A stretch of 64,000 nt of DNA, taken from positions 186,001 to 250,000 of the forward strand of contig DATLLJ010000060.1 in the NCBI GenBank assembly GCA_035537875.1, written 5' to 3'. The notes under the pieces are model-generated. The model worked only from the letters and a program-made list of their open reading frames with translations, was not told the DNA's origin and did not search any database. Position numbers and translations under genes: made by a program. The stretch's first letter is position 1. Each line of letters opens with the position of its first letter. Source of the DNA: DATLLJ01 sp035537875. Its GTDB lineage: Bacteria; Acidobacteriota; Vicinamibacteria; Vicinamibacterales; CAVVIG01. Positions 57,018 through 64,000 of this stretch are shown in pieces.

Positions 57018-57856
57018 CCACGGTTGCCGCGCCTGCTGATCGGCGGTTCCGACGCTCGCACGTCAAGCCGTCGCGCGCACGTCGGCGGTGGAATCGGGCT
57101 GTGCCGCTGCTCAAGTATCTGCCGCTGGCTCTGATTGCCGCGTACGGTGCTCACGTCGGCTGGAAGAGCGTCGTCCAGGCTCATGTATTGAGCGTTGAAC
57201 GAATTGTCGTCCGAGGAACCGAGCGGTTATCGGAAGACGACGTGCTCGAAGCGCTCAACGGCGTGCACGGTGAGAGCCTCGTACGAATGGACCTGGAACG
57301 TTGGCGGCAGCAGCTGCTGGCCACACCATGGGTCAAGGACGCCACACTCCGTCGGTCGCTGCCTTCGACGCTCGAGGTTGTCATCTGGGAACGACGGCCG
57401 ATCGGAATCGGGCGGCTGAAGAACGCACTGTACCTGGTGGACGAAGGGGCCACGATCATCGAGCGTTTGGGGCCGCAGCACGCCGATCTGGACCTGCCGA
57501 TCATCGACGGACTCGGCGTTCCCGGGGGCGCGAGTCCCCCGGCAGCCGACCCGGCGCGCGCCGAGCTCGCATCTCGTGTGATCGCGGCGTTCAAACCCAA
57601 CCAGGACGTCGCCCGTCGCCTGTCACAGGTCGACGTGAGCGATGTGCACAACGCCCGGGTGATTCTCGCGGACGACCCCGCGGCCATCTGGCTTGGCGAC
57701 GACCGCTTTCTCGAGCGATTGCAGGGTTACCTGGAGATGGCGCCCGCGCTGCGGGAACGTGTCGAGCGGATAGATCACGTGGACGTTCGGTTCGAGAACC
57801 GGATCTACGTGCGGCCTGCGGGGAAGCAGGCCCGTGACAAGGGCACGAGGCCGTAG
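57014..57856 (+). CDS. ftsQ: cell division protein FtsQ
   Basis: The 280-aa bitopic protein has a basic cytoplasmic N-terminus (FRRSHVKPSRARRRWNR), one membrane helix (about 33-50) and a POTRA domain beginning HVLSVERIVVRGTERLSEDDVLEAL. The FtsQ-type beta domain follows, with ATPWVKDATLRRSLPSTLEVVIWERRPIG (as blocks WVKDATLRRSLPSTLEV and ERRPIG). It links early and late divisome proteins. GTG 57014 overlaps the murC stop (GTGA). Sequence identity in this family is low, but the POTRA pattern and the position make the call firm. Confidence 0.92.
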   Translation: MTTVAAPADRRFRRSHVKPSRARRRWNRAVPLLKYLPLALIAAYGAHVGWKSVVQAHVLSVERIVVRGTERLSEDDVLEALNGVHGESLVRMDLERWRQQLLATPWVKDATLRRSLPSTLEVVIWERRPIGIGRLKNALYLVDEGATIIERLGPQHADLDLPIIDGLGVPGGASPPAADPARAELASRVIAAFKPNQDVARRLSQVDVSDVHNARVILADDPAAIWLGDDRFLERLQGYLEMAPALRERVERIDHVDVRFENRIYVRPAGKQARDKGTRP

Positions 57857-57872
57857 GGCCGGAGGCGCAAGC

Positions 57873-59111
57873 GTGGGACGTAAAGAGCGGTACCTCGTGG
57901 GACTTGACGTGGGCACGTCGAAGGTGACGGCGGTCGTCGGCGAACTGCTCGACGGCATGGGGCTCGATGTCGTCGGACTCGGCGTCGCCGAGTCCCGCGG
58001 CATCCGGCGCGGCGTGGTCGTCAATCTCGAGGCCGCCGTCGAATCGATCAAGAAGGCGATCGAGGAGGCGGAGCTGATGGCCGGCGTGGAGATCGATGCG
58101 GTGCATCTGGCGCTGTCCGGTCCCCACATCAAGGGCTTCAACAGTCGCGGGGTGATTGCCGTGGCCGGCAAGAACCGCGAAATTACACGGGAGGACGTTC
58201 GCCGCGCGATAGAGGCGGCGAAGGCGGTATCGCTGCCGACCGGGCGGGAAATCCTGCACGTGCTGCCGCAGGACTTCGTCGTGGACGAACAGGACGGTAT
58301 CGGCGCGCCCGTGGGCATGACGGGGGCGCGCCTCGAGGTGAATGTCCACATCATCACCGGGAGCCAGAGCTCCACGCAGAACATCGTCGCGTGCGTGAAC
58401 AGGGCCGGCGTGGCCGTGGCGGAGACCGTCGTCGAGCAACTGGCCGCCAGCGAGGCGGTGCTCACCGAGGACGAGAAGGAACTGGGCGTGGCCCTCGTGG
58501 ACATCGGTGGCGGGACGACGGACATCGCGATCCACGAGCGCGGCAGTCTGTGGCACACCGCGGTGATCGGCGTCGGCGGCGACCATTTCACGAACGACAT
58601 CGCCGTGGGACTTCGGACGCCTGTGCCGGACGCGGAAAAGATCAAGCGCAAATGCGGCTGTGCGCTCTCTGGTCTGGTCGAGGAAGACGAGACGATGGAG
58701 GTGGCGAGCGTCGGTGGTCGCAAGCCCCGGGTGATGGCTCGCCGCATCCTGTCCGAGATCCTGCAGCCGCGAGCTGAGGAGATCTTCCACCTCGTCTGGG
58801 ACGAGATCCGCCGAGCGGGCTACGAGAAGAGCCTCAACTCGGGAATTGTCCTGACCGGCGGCGGGGCGATCCTGGACGGCGTTCCCGAGATCGCCGAGCA
58901 GATCTTCGATCTGCCGATTCGGCGGGGCTGTCCTGCCGGTGTCGGCGGGCTCGCGGATCACGTCAACAGCCCGACGTTCGCCACAGGCGTCGGCCTGGCT
59001 CTCTATGGGTATCGAAACAGCGTCGGGGATTTGTCGCGCGCGCCGATCGGGGCAGGCGCGCTGGTGCGCGTTGCCGGCCGGCTGCGCGGGTTATTCAAGG
59101 AGTTCTTCTAG
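57873..59111 (+). CDS. ftsA: cell division protein FtsA
   Basis: The 412-aa actin-like ATPase has YLVGLDVGTSKVTAVVGEL near the start, the SHS2-type 1C insertion (about 75-160), ALVDIGGGTTDIAI for the phosphate-2 site and GIVLTGGGAILDGV. A C-terminal amphipathic helix, RVAGRLRGLFKEFF, anchors FtsZ to the membrane. GGAGG at 57861-57865 precedes GTG 57873 by 7 nt and gives the normal length, so it is preferred over the overlapping GTG at 57834. ftsZ follows immediately. Confidence 0.94.
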   Translation: MGRKERYLVGLDVGTSKVTAVVGELLDGMGLDVVGLGVAESRGIRRGVVVNLEAAVESIKKAIEEAELMAGVEIDAVHLALSGPHIKGFNSRGVIAVAGKNREITREDVRRAIEAAKAVSLPTGREILHVLPQDFVVDEQDGIGAPVGMTGARLEVNVHIITGSQSSTQNIVACVNRAGVAVAETVVEQLAASEAVLTEDEKELGVALVDIGGGTTDIAIHERGSLWHTAVIGVGGDHFTNDIAVGLRTPVPDAEKIKRKCGCALSGLVEEDETMEVASVGGRKPRVMARRILSEILQPRAEEIFHLVWDEIRRAGYEKSLNSGIVLTGGGAILDGVPEIAEQIFDLPIRRGCPAGVGGLADHVNSPTFATGVGLALYGYRNSVGDLSRAPIGAGALVRVAGRLRGLFKEFF

Positions 59112-59121
59112 GAGGATGCAA

Positions 59122-60417
59122 ATGGCTGACCACATCATGCCGGACATCGACGGAACCCGAAAGGCCAGCCGTTTGAGGCTGCAGATTCATGAGGACATCA
59201 AGCCAGGGGCGAGGATCAAAGTCATCGGTGTCGGCGGCGGAGGCAGCAACGCCGTCAATCGGATGGTGCGCTCCGGCCTCGAAGGGGTCGAGTTCATCGT
59301 GGCGAACACTGACAGCCAGGCGCTGCAGATGAACGCCGCCTCGATCAAAATTCAGATTGGCTCGAAGCTCACGAAAGGGCTCGGCGCCGGCGCCGATCCC
59401 AACGTCGGCCGCGCCGCCGCGCTGGAAGATACCGAGAAGCTCATTCAAGCCCTCGACGGCGCCGACATGATCTTCGTGACGACGGGCCTGGGCGGCGGAA
59501 CTGGAACGGGAGCGGCGCCGGTCATTGCGAGTCTGGCGAGCGAGCTCGGTGCATTGACGATTGCGGTCGTGACGAAGCCGTTCAAATTCGAGGGCCGAAA
59601 GCGTCAGCTCCAGGCCGAGCACGGGCTCGAAGCGTTGCGGGAGTGCGTGGATACCATCATCACCATCCCGAACGAGCGGTTGCTGACGATCATCGATCGG
59701 ACGACGCCGCTGACCGACGCGTTCGCAACGGCGGACGACGTGCTGCGGCAGGCGATGCAGGGAATTTCGGATCTGATTCTGGTGCCCGGGCTCATCAATC
59801 TCGACTTCGCCGACGTGAAGACGATCATGTCGGGGATGGGACTCGCGATGATGGGGACCGGGGTGGCAGAGGGGCAGGATCGCGCGATGGAGGCGGCGCG
59901 GCGCGCTATCTCGAGCCCGCTGCTCGAAGGCGCGTCCGTCAACGGGTCGCGAGGCGTGATCATCAACGTCACCGGCGGGCCGGATCTGTCGCTCGTCGAG
60001 GTGTGCGAGGCCTCATCCATCGTTCAGGCGGCGGCCCACGAGGATGCGAACATCATTTTCGGGGCAGTCGTGGATCCCGATCTCAAGGGGAAGGTGAAGA
60101 TCACGGTGATCGCCACGGGGTTCGGCTCGCCGGCCCCGGCGCACGGCACGGTGACGGGATCGGCGGCGCAAACGCCGGTCGATATGACCCAGTACGCCCA
60201 GGTCGGGCGCGTGCGTCCCGAACCGGCGGCAGCAGTCGCGGCCGAGCGAAGTGCGTCGTCGCGTCTGTCGATTGCCCGCCGTCCATCCCTGGAGCTGCCG
60301 CTGTCCCCAGCAGTGGGAGGCGTGGCACCTCAGCCGGCAGCCGAGGGCGCCGATCCGGACACGGAGGCGAGCTCGGCGTTCGATGTGCCCGCATTTCTTC
60401 GGCGGCAGGAAGTCTGA
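59122..60417 (+). CDS. ftsZ: cell division GTPase FtsZ
   Basis: The 431-aa tubulin homologue has KVIGVGGGGSNAVNRM, NTDSQAL, the tubulin signature GGGTGTG at 124-130, the T7 loop NLDFADVKTIM, and after a variable linker (about 340-415) the C-terminal peptide FDVPAFLRRQ that binds FtsA. A strong GGAGG at 59111-59115 lies 6 nt before ATG 59122, better placed than the ATG 59116, which is too close. It forms the Z ring. It ends the dcw cluster; no terminator with a T-run is visible after it. Confidence 0.97.
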   Translation: MADHIMPDIDGTRKASRLRLQIHEDIKPGARIKVIGVGGGGSNAVNRMVRSGLEGVEFIVANTDSQALQMNAASIKIQIGSKLTKGLGAGADPNVGRAAALEDTEKLIQALDGADMIFVTTGLGGGTGTGAAPVIASLASELGALTIAVVTKPFKFEGRKRQLQAEHGLEALRECVDTIITIPNERLLTIIDRTTPLTDAFATADDVLRQAMQGISDLILVPGLINLDFADVKTIMSGMGLAMMGTGVAEGQDRAMEAARRAISSPLLEGASVNGSRGVIINVTGGPDLSLVEVCEASSIVQAAAHEDANIIFGAVVDPDLKGKVKITVIATGFGSPAPAHGTVTGSAAQTPVDMTQYAQVGRVRPEPAAAVAAERSASSRLSIARRPSLELPLSPAVGGVAPQPAAEGADPDTEASSAFDVPAFLRRQEV

Positions 60418-60529
60418 CGGACGGACGGCCTGACACCCGGGAATCGGCGTTCGCGGTGGTAGAGTAGATAGATCCACGGAACTCGCGTACGCCGGCGTGT
60501 GAGCGTGAGTGGCCGGACGGCCCAGTCAG

Positions 60530-62269
60530 ATGAGCTCTTGGACACAACGCGAACGCGCACGGGCAACCCTTGCGAAAGAAGTCGGCTACATTTCCAAGCC
60601 GCATGGCAACCGCCTGCGCGTGGCGCTCGCCTTTCCGAACACCTACTGGGTCGGAATGTCGAACCTCGGCTTCCAGACGGTCTATCGCTTGTTCAACGCC
60701 GCCGCGGACGTTGTCTGCGAGCGGTTCTTCCTCCCGCCGAAGCAGGAGCTCGCCGCCATGCTCGCGGCGAGAAGCGAGGTCGTCACGCTCGAATCGCAGA
60801 CGCCAGTCGCCGATTTCGACGTGGTCGCCTTTTCGGTCTCGTTCGAGTGGGACTACGTCAACGTTCTGACGATGCTCCGCCTGGCCGGGATTCCGTGCTA
60901 TGCCGCGGAACGGAGTCCACGCCACCCGCTCGTCGTAATCGGCGGCGCGGTGACGTTCGTCAACCCGGAACCACTGGCTCTCTTCGCCGACGTGATCGCC
61001 GCGGGTGAAGGCGAGTCGCTGATACCGTCACTCTGCCGAACGTTCGCGTCGGCGACCGGCCGTGCGGACCTCCTGCGACAGCTTGCGCGCGAGCGCGGTT
61101 TTTATATCCCCGCGTTCTACGAGCCTCACTACGGCCCCGATGGCGCGCTGGCCGGGTATCATGTTTCTGGCGACGCACCTCTCCCGATCCACAAGGCCGC
61201 GCTCAAGACCACCGAGGCGGTCGATCCGCCGGCAACCAGCATTTTCACGCCCGACACCGAGTTCGGCGCCCGGCTGCTCATCGAGGTGGTTCGCGGCTGC
61301 GCGAATCTGTGCCGATTCTGCTGGGCCGGTTACAACTACCTTCCCGTGCGTCCCTTCCCGACCGACCGGATTCTCGAACTGGCGGCAGCCGCTCGTCCGT
61401 ATGCCGGCCGCGTCGGTCTGGTATCGATTGCCTTGTGCGACCATCCAGACATCGAGCGCATTCTCCTGCAGCTGAAGGCCATGGGTTATTCCATCAGCCC
61501 TGCGTCGCTGCGCCTGGACGATCTCACCGATTCGATCGTCCGCATCCTCCGTGAAAGCGGAGAGCGCACCATCACCATCGCGCCAGAGACCGGCTCAGAT
61601 CGGCTGCGCCGCGTCATCAATAAAACGATCACGAACGACGAGATCCTCGAGCGCTCCGAGATGATCTTCGCCAACGGAATACAGAACCTGAAGCTCTACT
61701 ACATGATTGGCCTCCCGACCGAAACCGACGACGATCTGGTGGCGATTCGCGAGCTGACGCTTCAGATTCGCGACCGCATGATGAAGCATGGGCGGCCCCG
61801 AGGTCATGTCGGGCGAATTGGCGCCAGCGTCAACCCGCTGATCCCGAAGCCCGGCACCGCGTATCAGTGGCTGCCGATGACCGAGACGGCAGTCATCGAC
61901 CAAAAAATCAAACGACTTCGAACGTTGACCGCTGACATCGACAACGTGTACTTCAACATCAAGTCGGAGCGTCATTCCTACTACCAGGCGCTCCTTTCGA
62001 TCGGCGATCGGCGGGTCGCGCCCGCCATCGAAGCCGCCGAGCGGAACGGTCAGAACTGGCGCGCCGCCGTGATCGAGGCCGACGTGGACGCTGACCGCTT
62101 TCTCTTCAGGGACCGGAGCCGAGACGCGATGCTGCCGTGGGACATCATCGACGGCGGCCTGAAGTCGGCGTTCTTCCGGAACGAGTTCGAAAAGGGCCTG
62201 CGTGAGGAGTGGACGCTGCCCCCGAAGCGCGCCCAGGAGAACTCGCGACTCCTGCCGGTGATTCAGTAG
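60530..62269 (+). CDS. B12-binding-domain radical SAM protein (TIGR03960-like)
   Basis: The 579-aa protein has an N-terminal cobalamin-binding-like region (about 25-165, ALAFPNTYWVGMSNLG, VVIGGAVTFVNPEPL, AAGEGE) and a radical SAM core with Cys257, 261 and 264 (RGCANLCRFCW). Further core parts are ITIAPETGSDRLRRVINK and GLPTETDDDL. The TIGR03960-type sequence is often fused to or followed by a DUF2344 domain; here it is neither. The reaction is unknown. GTG 60509 is an alternative start; ATG 60530 gives MSSWTQRERARATL. It is 112 bp after ftsZ, in the same direction. Confidence 0.85.
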   Translation: MSSWTQRERARATLAKEVGYISKPHGNRLRVALAFPNTYWVGMSNLGFQTVYRLFNAAADVVCERFFLPPKQELAAMLAARSEVVTLESQTPVADFDVVAFSVSFEWDYVNVLTMLRLAGIPCYAAERSPRHPLVVIGGAVTFVNPEPLALFADVIAAGEGESLIPSLCRTFASATGRADLLRQLARERGFYIPAFYEPHYGPDGALAGYHVSGDAPLPIHKAALKTTEAVDPPATSIFTPDTEFGARLLIEVVRGCANLCRFCWAGYNYLPVRPFPTDRILELAAAARPYAGRVGLVSIALCDHPDIERILLQLKAMGYSISPASLRLDDLTDSIVRILRESGERTITIAPETGSDRLRRVINKTITNDEILERSEMIFANGIQNLKLYYMIGLPTETDDDLVAIRELTLQIRDRMMKHGRPRGHVGRIGASVNPLIPKPGTAYQWLPMTETAVIDQKIKRLRTLTADIDNVYFNIKSERHSYYQALLSIGDRRVAPAIEAAERNGQNWRAAVIEADVDADRFLFRDRSRDAMLPWDIIDGGLKSAFFRNEFEKGLREEWTLPPKRAQENSRLLPVIQ

Positions 62270-62322
62270 GCAGTCCGCGTCCTCTTGCGGCACTGTTCCC
62301 GCGTCCTCGGCGCTCGCGTCGG

Positions 62323-62628
62323 TTACGACGCGATGGCTGCACGCTCTTCGTATTCCTGGAATGCCTCGAGAATCAGTTCGCGAAGCCGGTTCTGTGACGT
62401 GACATCGATCAGGGGGCGCAACAGCGCGAAGCTTCGCCGCTCGCCGTTGACGCTGTATTGACGGGCCGGGAAAGTGACATTCCGGCCGGACGCCCCGCCT
62501 CGCCTTTCCCAGATGCCGAACCCGATCAGCTTGAGTCCTTCGAGCGGGCCCTCGGTGAAGTGCAGCTCGGCGTCGGCAAGTTTGCCTGGCGGATTACCTT
62601 TGTCGTTTGGCGTAATCTTGATGGTCAT
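62323..62628 (-). CDS. small SpoVG-like protein
   Basis: The 101-aa protein has LKLIGFGIWERRGG, RNVTFPARQYSVNGERRSFAL and TSQNRLRELILEAFQEYEER. This pattern recalls SpoVG-type small RNA/DNA-binding proteins (strand-rich core, then RNKIQEAVLxAFEE-like helix), but the match is by eye and moderate. ATG 62626-62628 is supported by GGGAGTGG on the minus strand 5-12 nt upstream; the frame continues to 62664. It is transcribed toward the radical SAM gene, 53 bp from its stop. The region upstream holds the foldback at 62651. Confidence 0.6.
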   Translation of the reverse strand: MTIKITPNDKGNPPGKLADAELHFTEGPLEGLKLIGFGIWERRGGASGRNVTFPARQYSVNGERRSFALLRPLIDVTSQNRLRELILEAFQEYEERAAIAS

Positions 62629-62650
62629 CGTTCCACTCCCTGGCGTCCGT

Positions 62651-62700
62651 TGAGCCGTCCGCATCGGGCGGCTGATTGGCTGATGCGGGGGGACGGATCA
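62651..62700. repeat. imperfect foldback in the acpS/SpoVG-like gap
   Basis: TGAGCCGTCC (62651-62660) pairs with GGACGGATCA (62691-62700) at 9 of 10 positions, and GCATC (62661-62665) with GATGC (62682-62686), leaving a four-base GGGG bulge. It lies just upstream of the SpoVG-like gene's start on the minus strand, so it may be a leader hairpin or another palindromic repeat. The rest of this 204-bp gap holds nothing I can name apart from the palindrome at 62815. Confidence 0.45.
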
Positions 62701-62814
62701 AGGAAAGTGCCACGAAAGGCAATAGAGCGGTGCGCCGGCAACGGATTCTCAGCGTGCGGGTTAGTGGCCGCCTAGTGCCCCCGCACGACTACGTCGAACG
62801 CGGAGCCGCCGAGA

Positions 62815-62834
62815 GAGGCAACGGCCGTTGCCTC
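62815..62834. terminator. perfect 20-bp palindrome at the acpS 3' end
   Basis: GAGGCAACGGCCGTTGCCTC is its own reverse complement and overlaps the acpS stop (62833-62835). Read on the minus strand it begins within the stop codon and is followed by TCTC, not a T-run. As RNA it would form an 8-bp stem with a GGCC loop, so it is terminator-like or an operator-type palindrome. Confidence 0.5.
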
Positions 62835-63216
62835 AACGGCCGAGAATGAGCACCTGTGCGAGAGCCAGCGCGTCGGAATGGGTGATCGTCACAAGAGACG
62901 TGTGACCGCCGATCGACGCAAAACGCAGCGCTGCCCCTCCGTGCAACTGCAGTTGCGGCGGACCGCCGTGCCGGACGACTTCGACATCACGCCACAGCAC
63001 GCCGTGCGAGTGCCCGGTTCCAAGCGCCTTCATCGCCGCTTCCTTTGCGGCGAAACGGCCGGCAAAATGGATAGCCGGCACCTTGCGGCGTGTGCAATAT
63101 GCCACCTCGCCGTCGGTGAAGATGCGCCTCAAGAACCGGTCGCCGTACCGCTCGATGCTGTCGGCAATCCGATCGATATCTGTGGCGTCGAGACCCATTC
63201 CGATGATGTTCGACAT
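62833..63216 (-). CDS. acpS: holo-[acyl-carrier-protein] synthase
   Basis: The 127-aa protein has GMGLDATDIDRI with Mg ligand Asp10, FLRRIFTDGEVAYC, and GRFAAKEAAMKALGTG with Glu59 and Lys63, the AcpS signature. It transfers phosphopantetheine from CoA to acyl-carrier protein for fatty-acid synthesis. The ATG at 63214-63216 lies just inside the start region of divergent pgeF (63206), so the two 5' ends overlap by about 11 bp. Met7 (63198) is an alternative start that would remove the overlap. Confidence 0.94.
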   Translation of the reverse strand: MSNIIGMGLDATDIDRIADSIERYGDRFLRRIFTDGEVAYCTRRKVPAIHFAGRFAAKEAAMKALGTGHSHGVLWRDVEVVRHGGPPQLQLHGGAALRFASIGGHTSLVTITHSDALALAQVLILGR

Positions 63217-64000
63217 ACGACTGCCTCAGCCTAACGACACCTTTCAGTGGGTGCAAGTGGCGTCGCGGCACGCCCTGGTCTGTCAGGCCCTTCGACCGTT
63301 CGCCATCCACCTGATGACCACGCGGGAATGGGCCCTCGGCGGGCGACCGGGCGCCGACGAGAACCACGCCTGGACTGAAGTTGAACACGCGATGGGCAGT
63401 GCGCTCGTGCGTGTTCGTCAAGTACACGGCGCGGACGTTCTGGTCCTGAGACGGGATGACGAACTGCCGACGACTTGGGGGCCCGTTGCCGACATCGTTC
63501 TCTCGAACAACCCGGGCGTCGCGGTGGCCATCCAGACCGCCGATTGCGTCCCGCTTCTGATCGCTGATCGTCGCACCGGCTCGGTGGCAGCTGCTCACGC
63601 CGGCTGGCGCGGGCTGGCCGCAGGCGTACCGGGCGTCACCGTGGAGGCCATGACGCGGGCGTTCTCCAGCGTTCCGGCCGATTTGATTGTGGCCGCCGGC
63701 CCTTCGATCGGGGCCTGTTGCTACGAGGTTGGTCCGGACGTCCGCGAGCGCTTCACCCGGGCGGGCTGGCCCGAGGCCGCTCTCGAGCGCTGGTTCGCCA
63801 ACTACGCTCGGCCGACGCCCGCGAATCCCTCGATGCCCGGGCTGCGCGCACCCCGGCCGGGGCACCCGTATTTCGACGCAGCGTTGTCGACCCGGGACCA
63901 GCTCGAGGCGGCGGGCGTCCCCGCTGGGCAGATCTTCCTTGCGGACCTGTGTACAGCGAGCCACCCGGGGGCGCTGTGCTCATACCGCCGCGATGGCACC
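63206..64000 (+). CDS. pgeF: YfiH/PgeF-family purine nucleoside phosphorylase-like protein, truncated by the window edge
   Basis: The frame is open from ATG 63206 to the end of the window: 265 codons, 3' end missing. It shows LMTTREWALGG, VRVRQVHGADVL, QTADCVPLLIADRRTG, AAAHAGWRGLAAG and AAGPSIGACCYEVG, and FLADLCTASHP near the edge. These Cys/His sites form the Zn-binding active site of the YfiH/LACC1 family (polyphenol oxidase-type, now known as purine nucleoside phosphorylase/adenosine deaminase-like, with a peptidoglycan-editing role reported in E. coli). The 5' end overlaps acpS on the other strand; the start could be slightly downstream. Confidence 0.88.
   Translation, partial: MFDIRLPQPNDTFQWVQVASRHALVCQALRPFAIHLMTTREWALGGRPGADENHAWTEVEHAMGSALVRVRQVHGADVLVLRRDDELPTTWGPVADIVLSNNPGVAVAIQTADCVPLLIADRRTGSVAAAHAGWRGLAAGVPGVTVEAMTRAFSSVPADLIVAAGPSIGACCYEVGPDVRERFTRAGWPEAALERWFANYARPTPANPSMPGLRAPRPGHPYFDAALSTRDQLEAAGVPAGQIFLADLCTASHPGALCSYRRDGT

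Noticed and set aside
57834..57856. GTG 57834 as the ftsA start
   Set aside because: It would overlap ftsQ and add 13 basic residues, while GTG 57873 has a well-placed GGAGG and normal length.

Overview
The window is 64 kb of GC-rich chromosome, about two thirds G+C by eye, packed with housekeeping genes on both strands. I see no tRNA, rRNA, CRISPR array, insertion sequence or prophage. The gene content points to a diderm heterotroph. It has a hopanoid/squalene route (hpnCDE), a LolD/FtsX-type export operon with an outer-membrane-type barrel, a complete dcw cluster carrying a PASTA-bearing FtsI, fused E1 alpha/beta 2-oxoacid dehydrogenase and a FadN/FadA/FadE beta-oxidation operon. I infer Acidobacteriota, perhaps Vicinamibacteria. 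This rests on gene style and composition only, with no marker-gene comparison.

Left part (1-12.9 kb): the end of a ygfZ-like gene; a short mutY stop-start coupled to a Nudix (mutT-like) gene; a PduO-type cobalamin adenosyltransferase; hpnC-hpnD-hpnE; a striking inverted array of 8-bp repeats; thiI and fbaB; a secreted lipoprotein; a second Nudix enzyme; def, an SDR, and a double-length divergent ThyX protein.

Middle plus-strand operon (12.9-21.3 kb): ABC ATPase, 858-aa FtsX-type permease, LolA-like periplasmic protein and a 413-residue presumed outer-membrane barrel. They start from a near-consensus promoter whose spacer holds a perfect TGTGA-N6-TCACA palindrome. An MBL hydrolase, an M20 dipeptidase and a HhH-GPD DNA-repair protein follow.

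Minus-strand operon (33.5-21.3 kb, read right to left): fused E1 dehydrogenase, beta-propeller, FadN-like, two alpha/beta hydrolases, thiolase, acyl-CoA dehydrogenase, DUF1684 lipoprotein, HAD phosphatase and SirB1-like protein. Many stop and start codons overlap. Together these would take fatty acids and 2-oxoacids to acyl-CoAs and acetyl-CoA.

Second minus-strand block (43.6-34.0 kb): a divergent YchF, a DPM-type glycosyltransferase with its own intrinsic terminator, then a glycosyltransferase/epimerase/DegT aminotransferase/epimerase set for a surface glycan, followed by an STN-domain protein, yqeY, murJ and a rhomboid protease. A small cupin gene lies between the two minus-strand blocks.

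The dcw cluster (43.7-60.4 kb, plus strand) runs mraZ-rsmH-ftsL-ftsI-murE-murF-mraY-murD / ftsW-murG-murC-ftsQ-ftsA-ftsZ. It starts at a strong sigma70-type promoter with three 10-bp-spaced GTGG repeats (an MraZ box). All junctions up to murD are overlapping stop-starts. The only large gap, 271 bp between murD and ftsW, holds a long foldback element. After ftsZ come a B12-binding radical SAM protein, a SpoVG-like small protein, acpS and a truncated pgeF.

No stretch longer than 300 bases lacks a gene. The largest gaps (43554-43762, 52972-53242, 62629-62832) are each described by their own entries.
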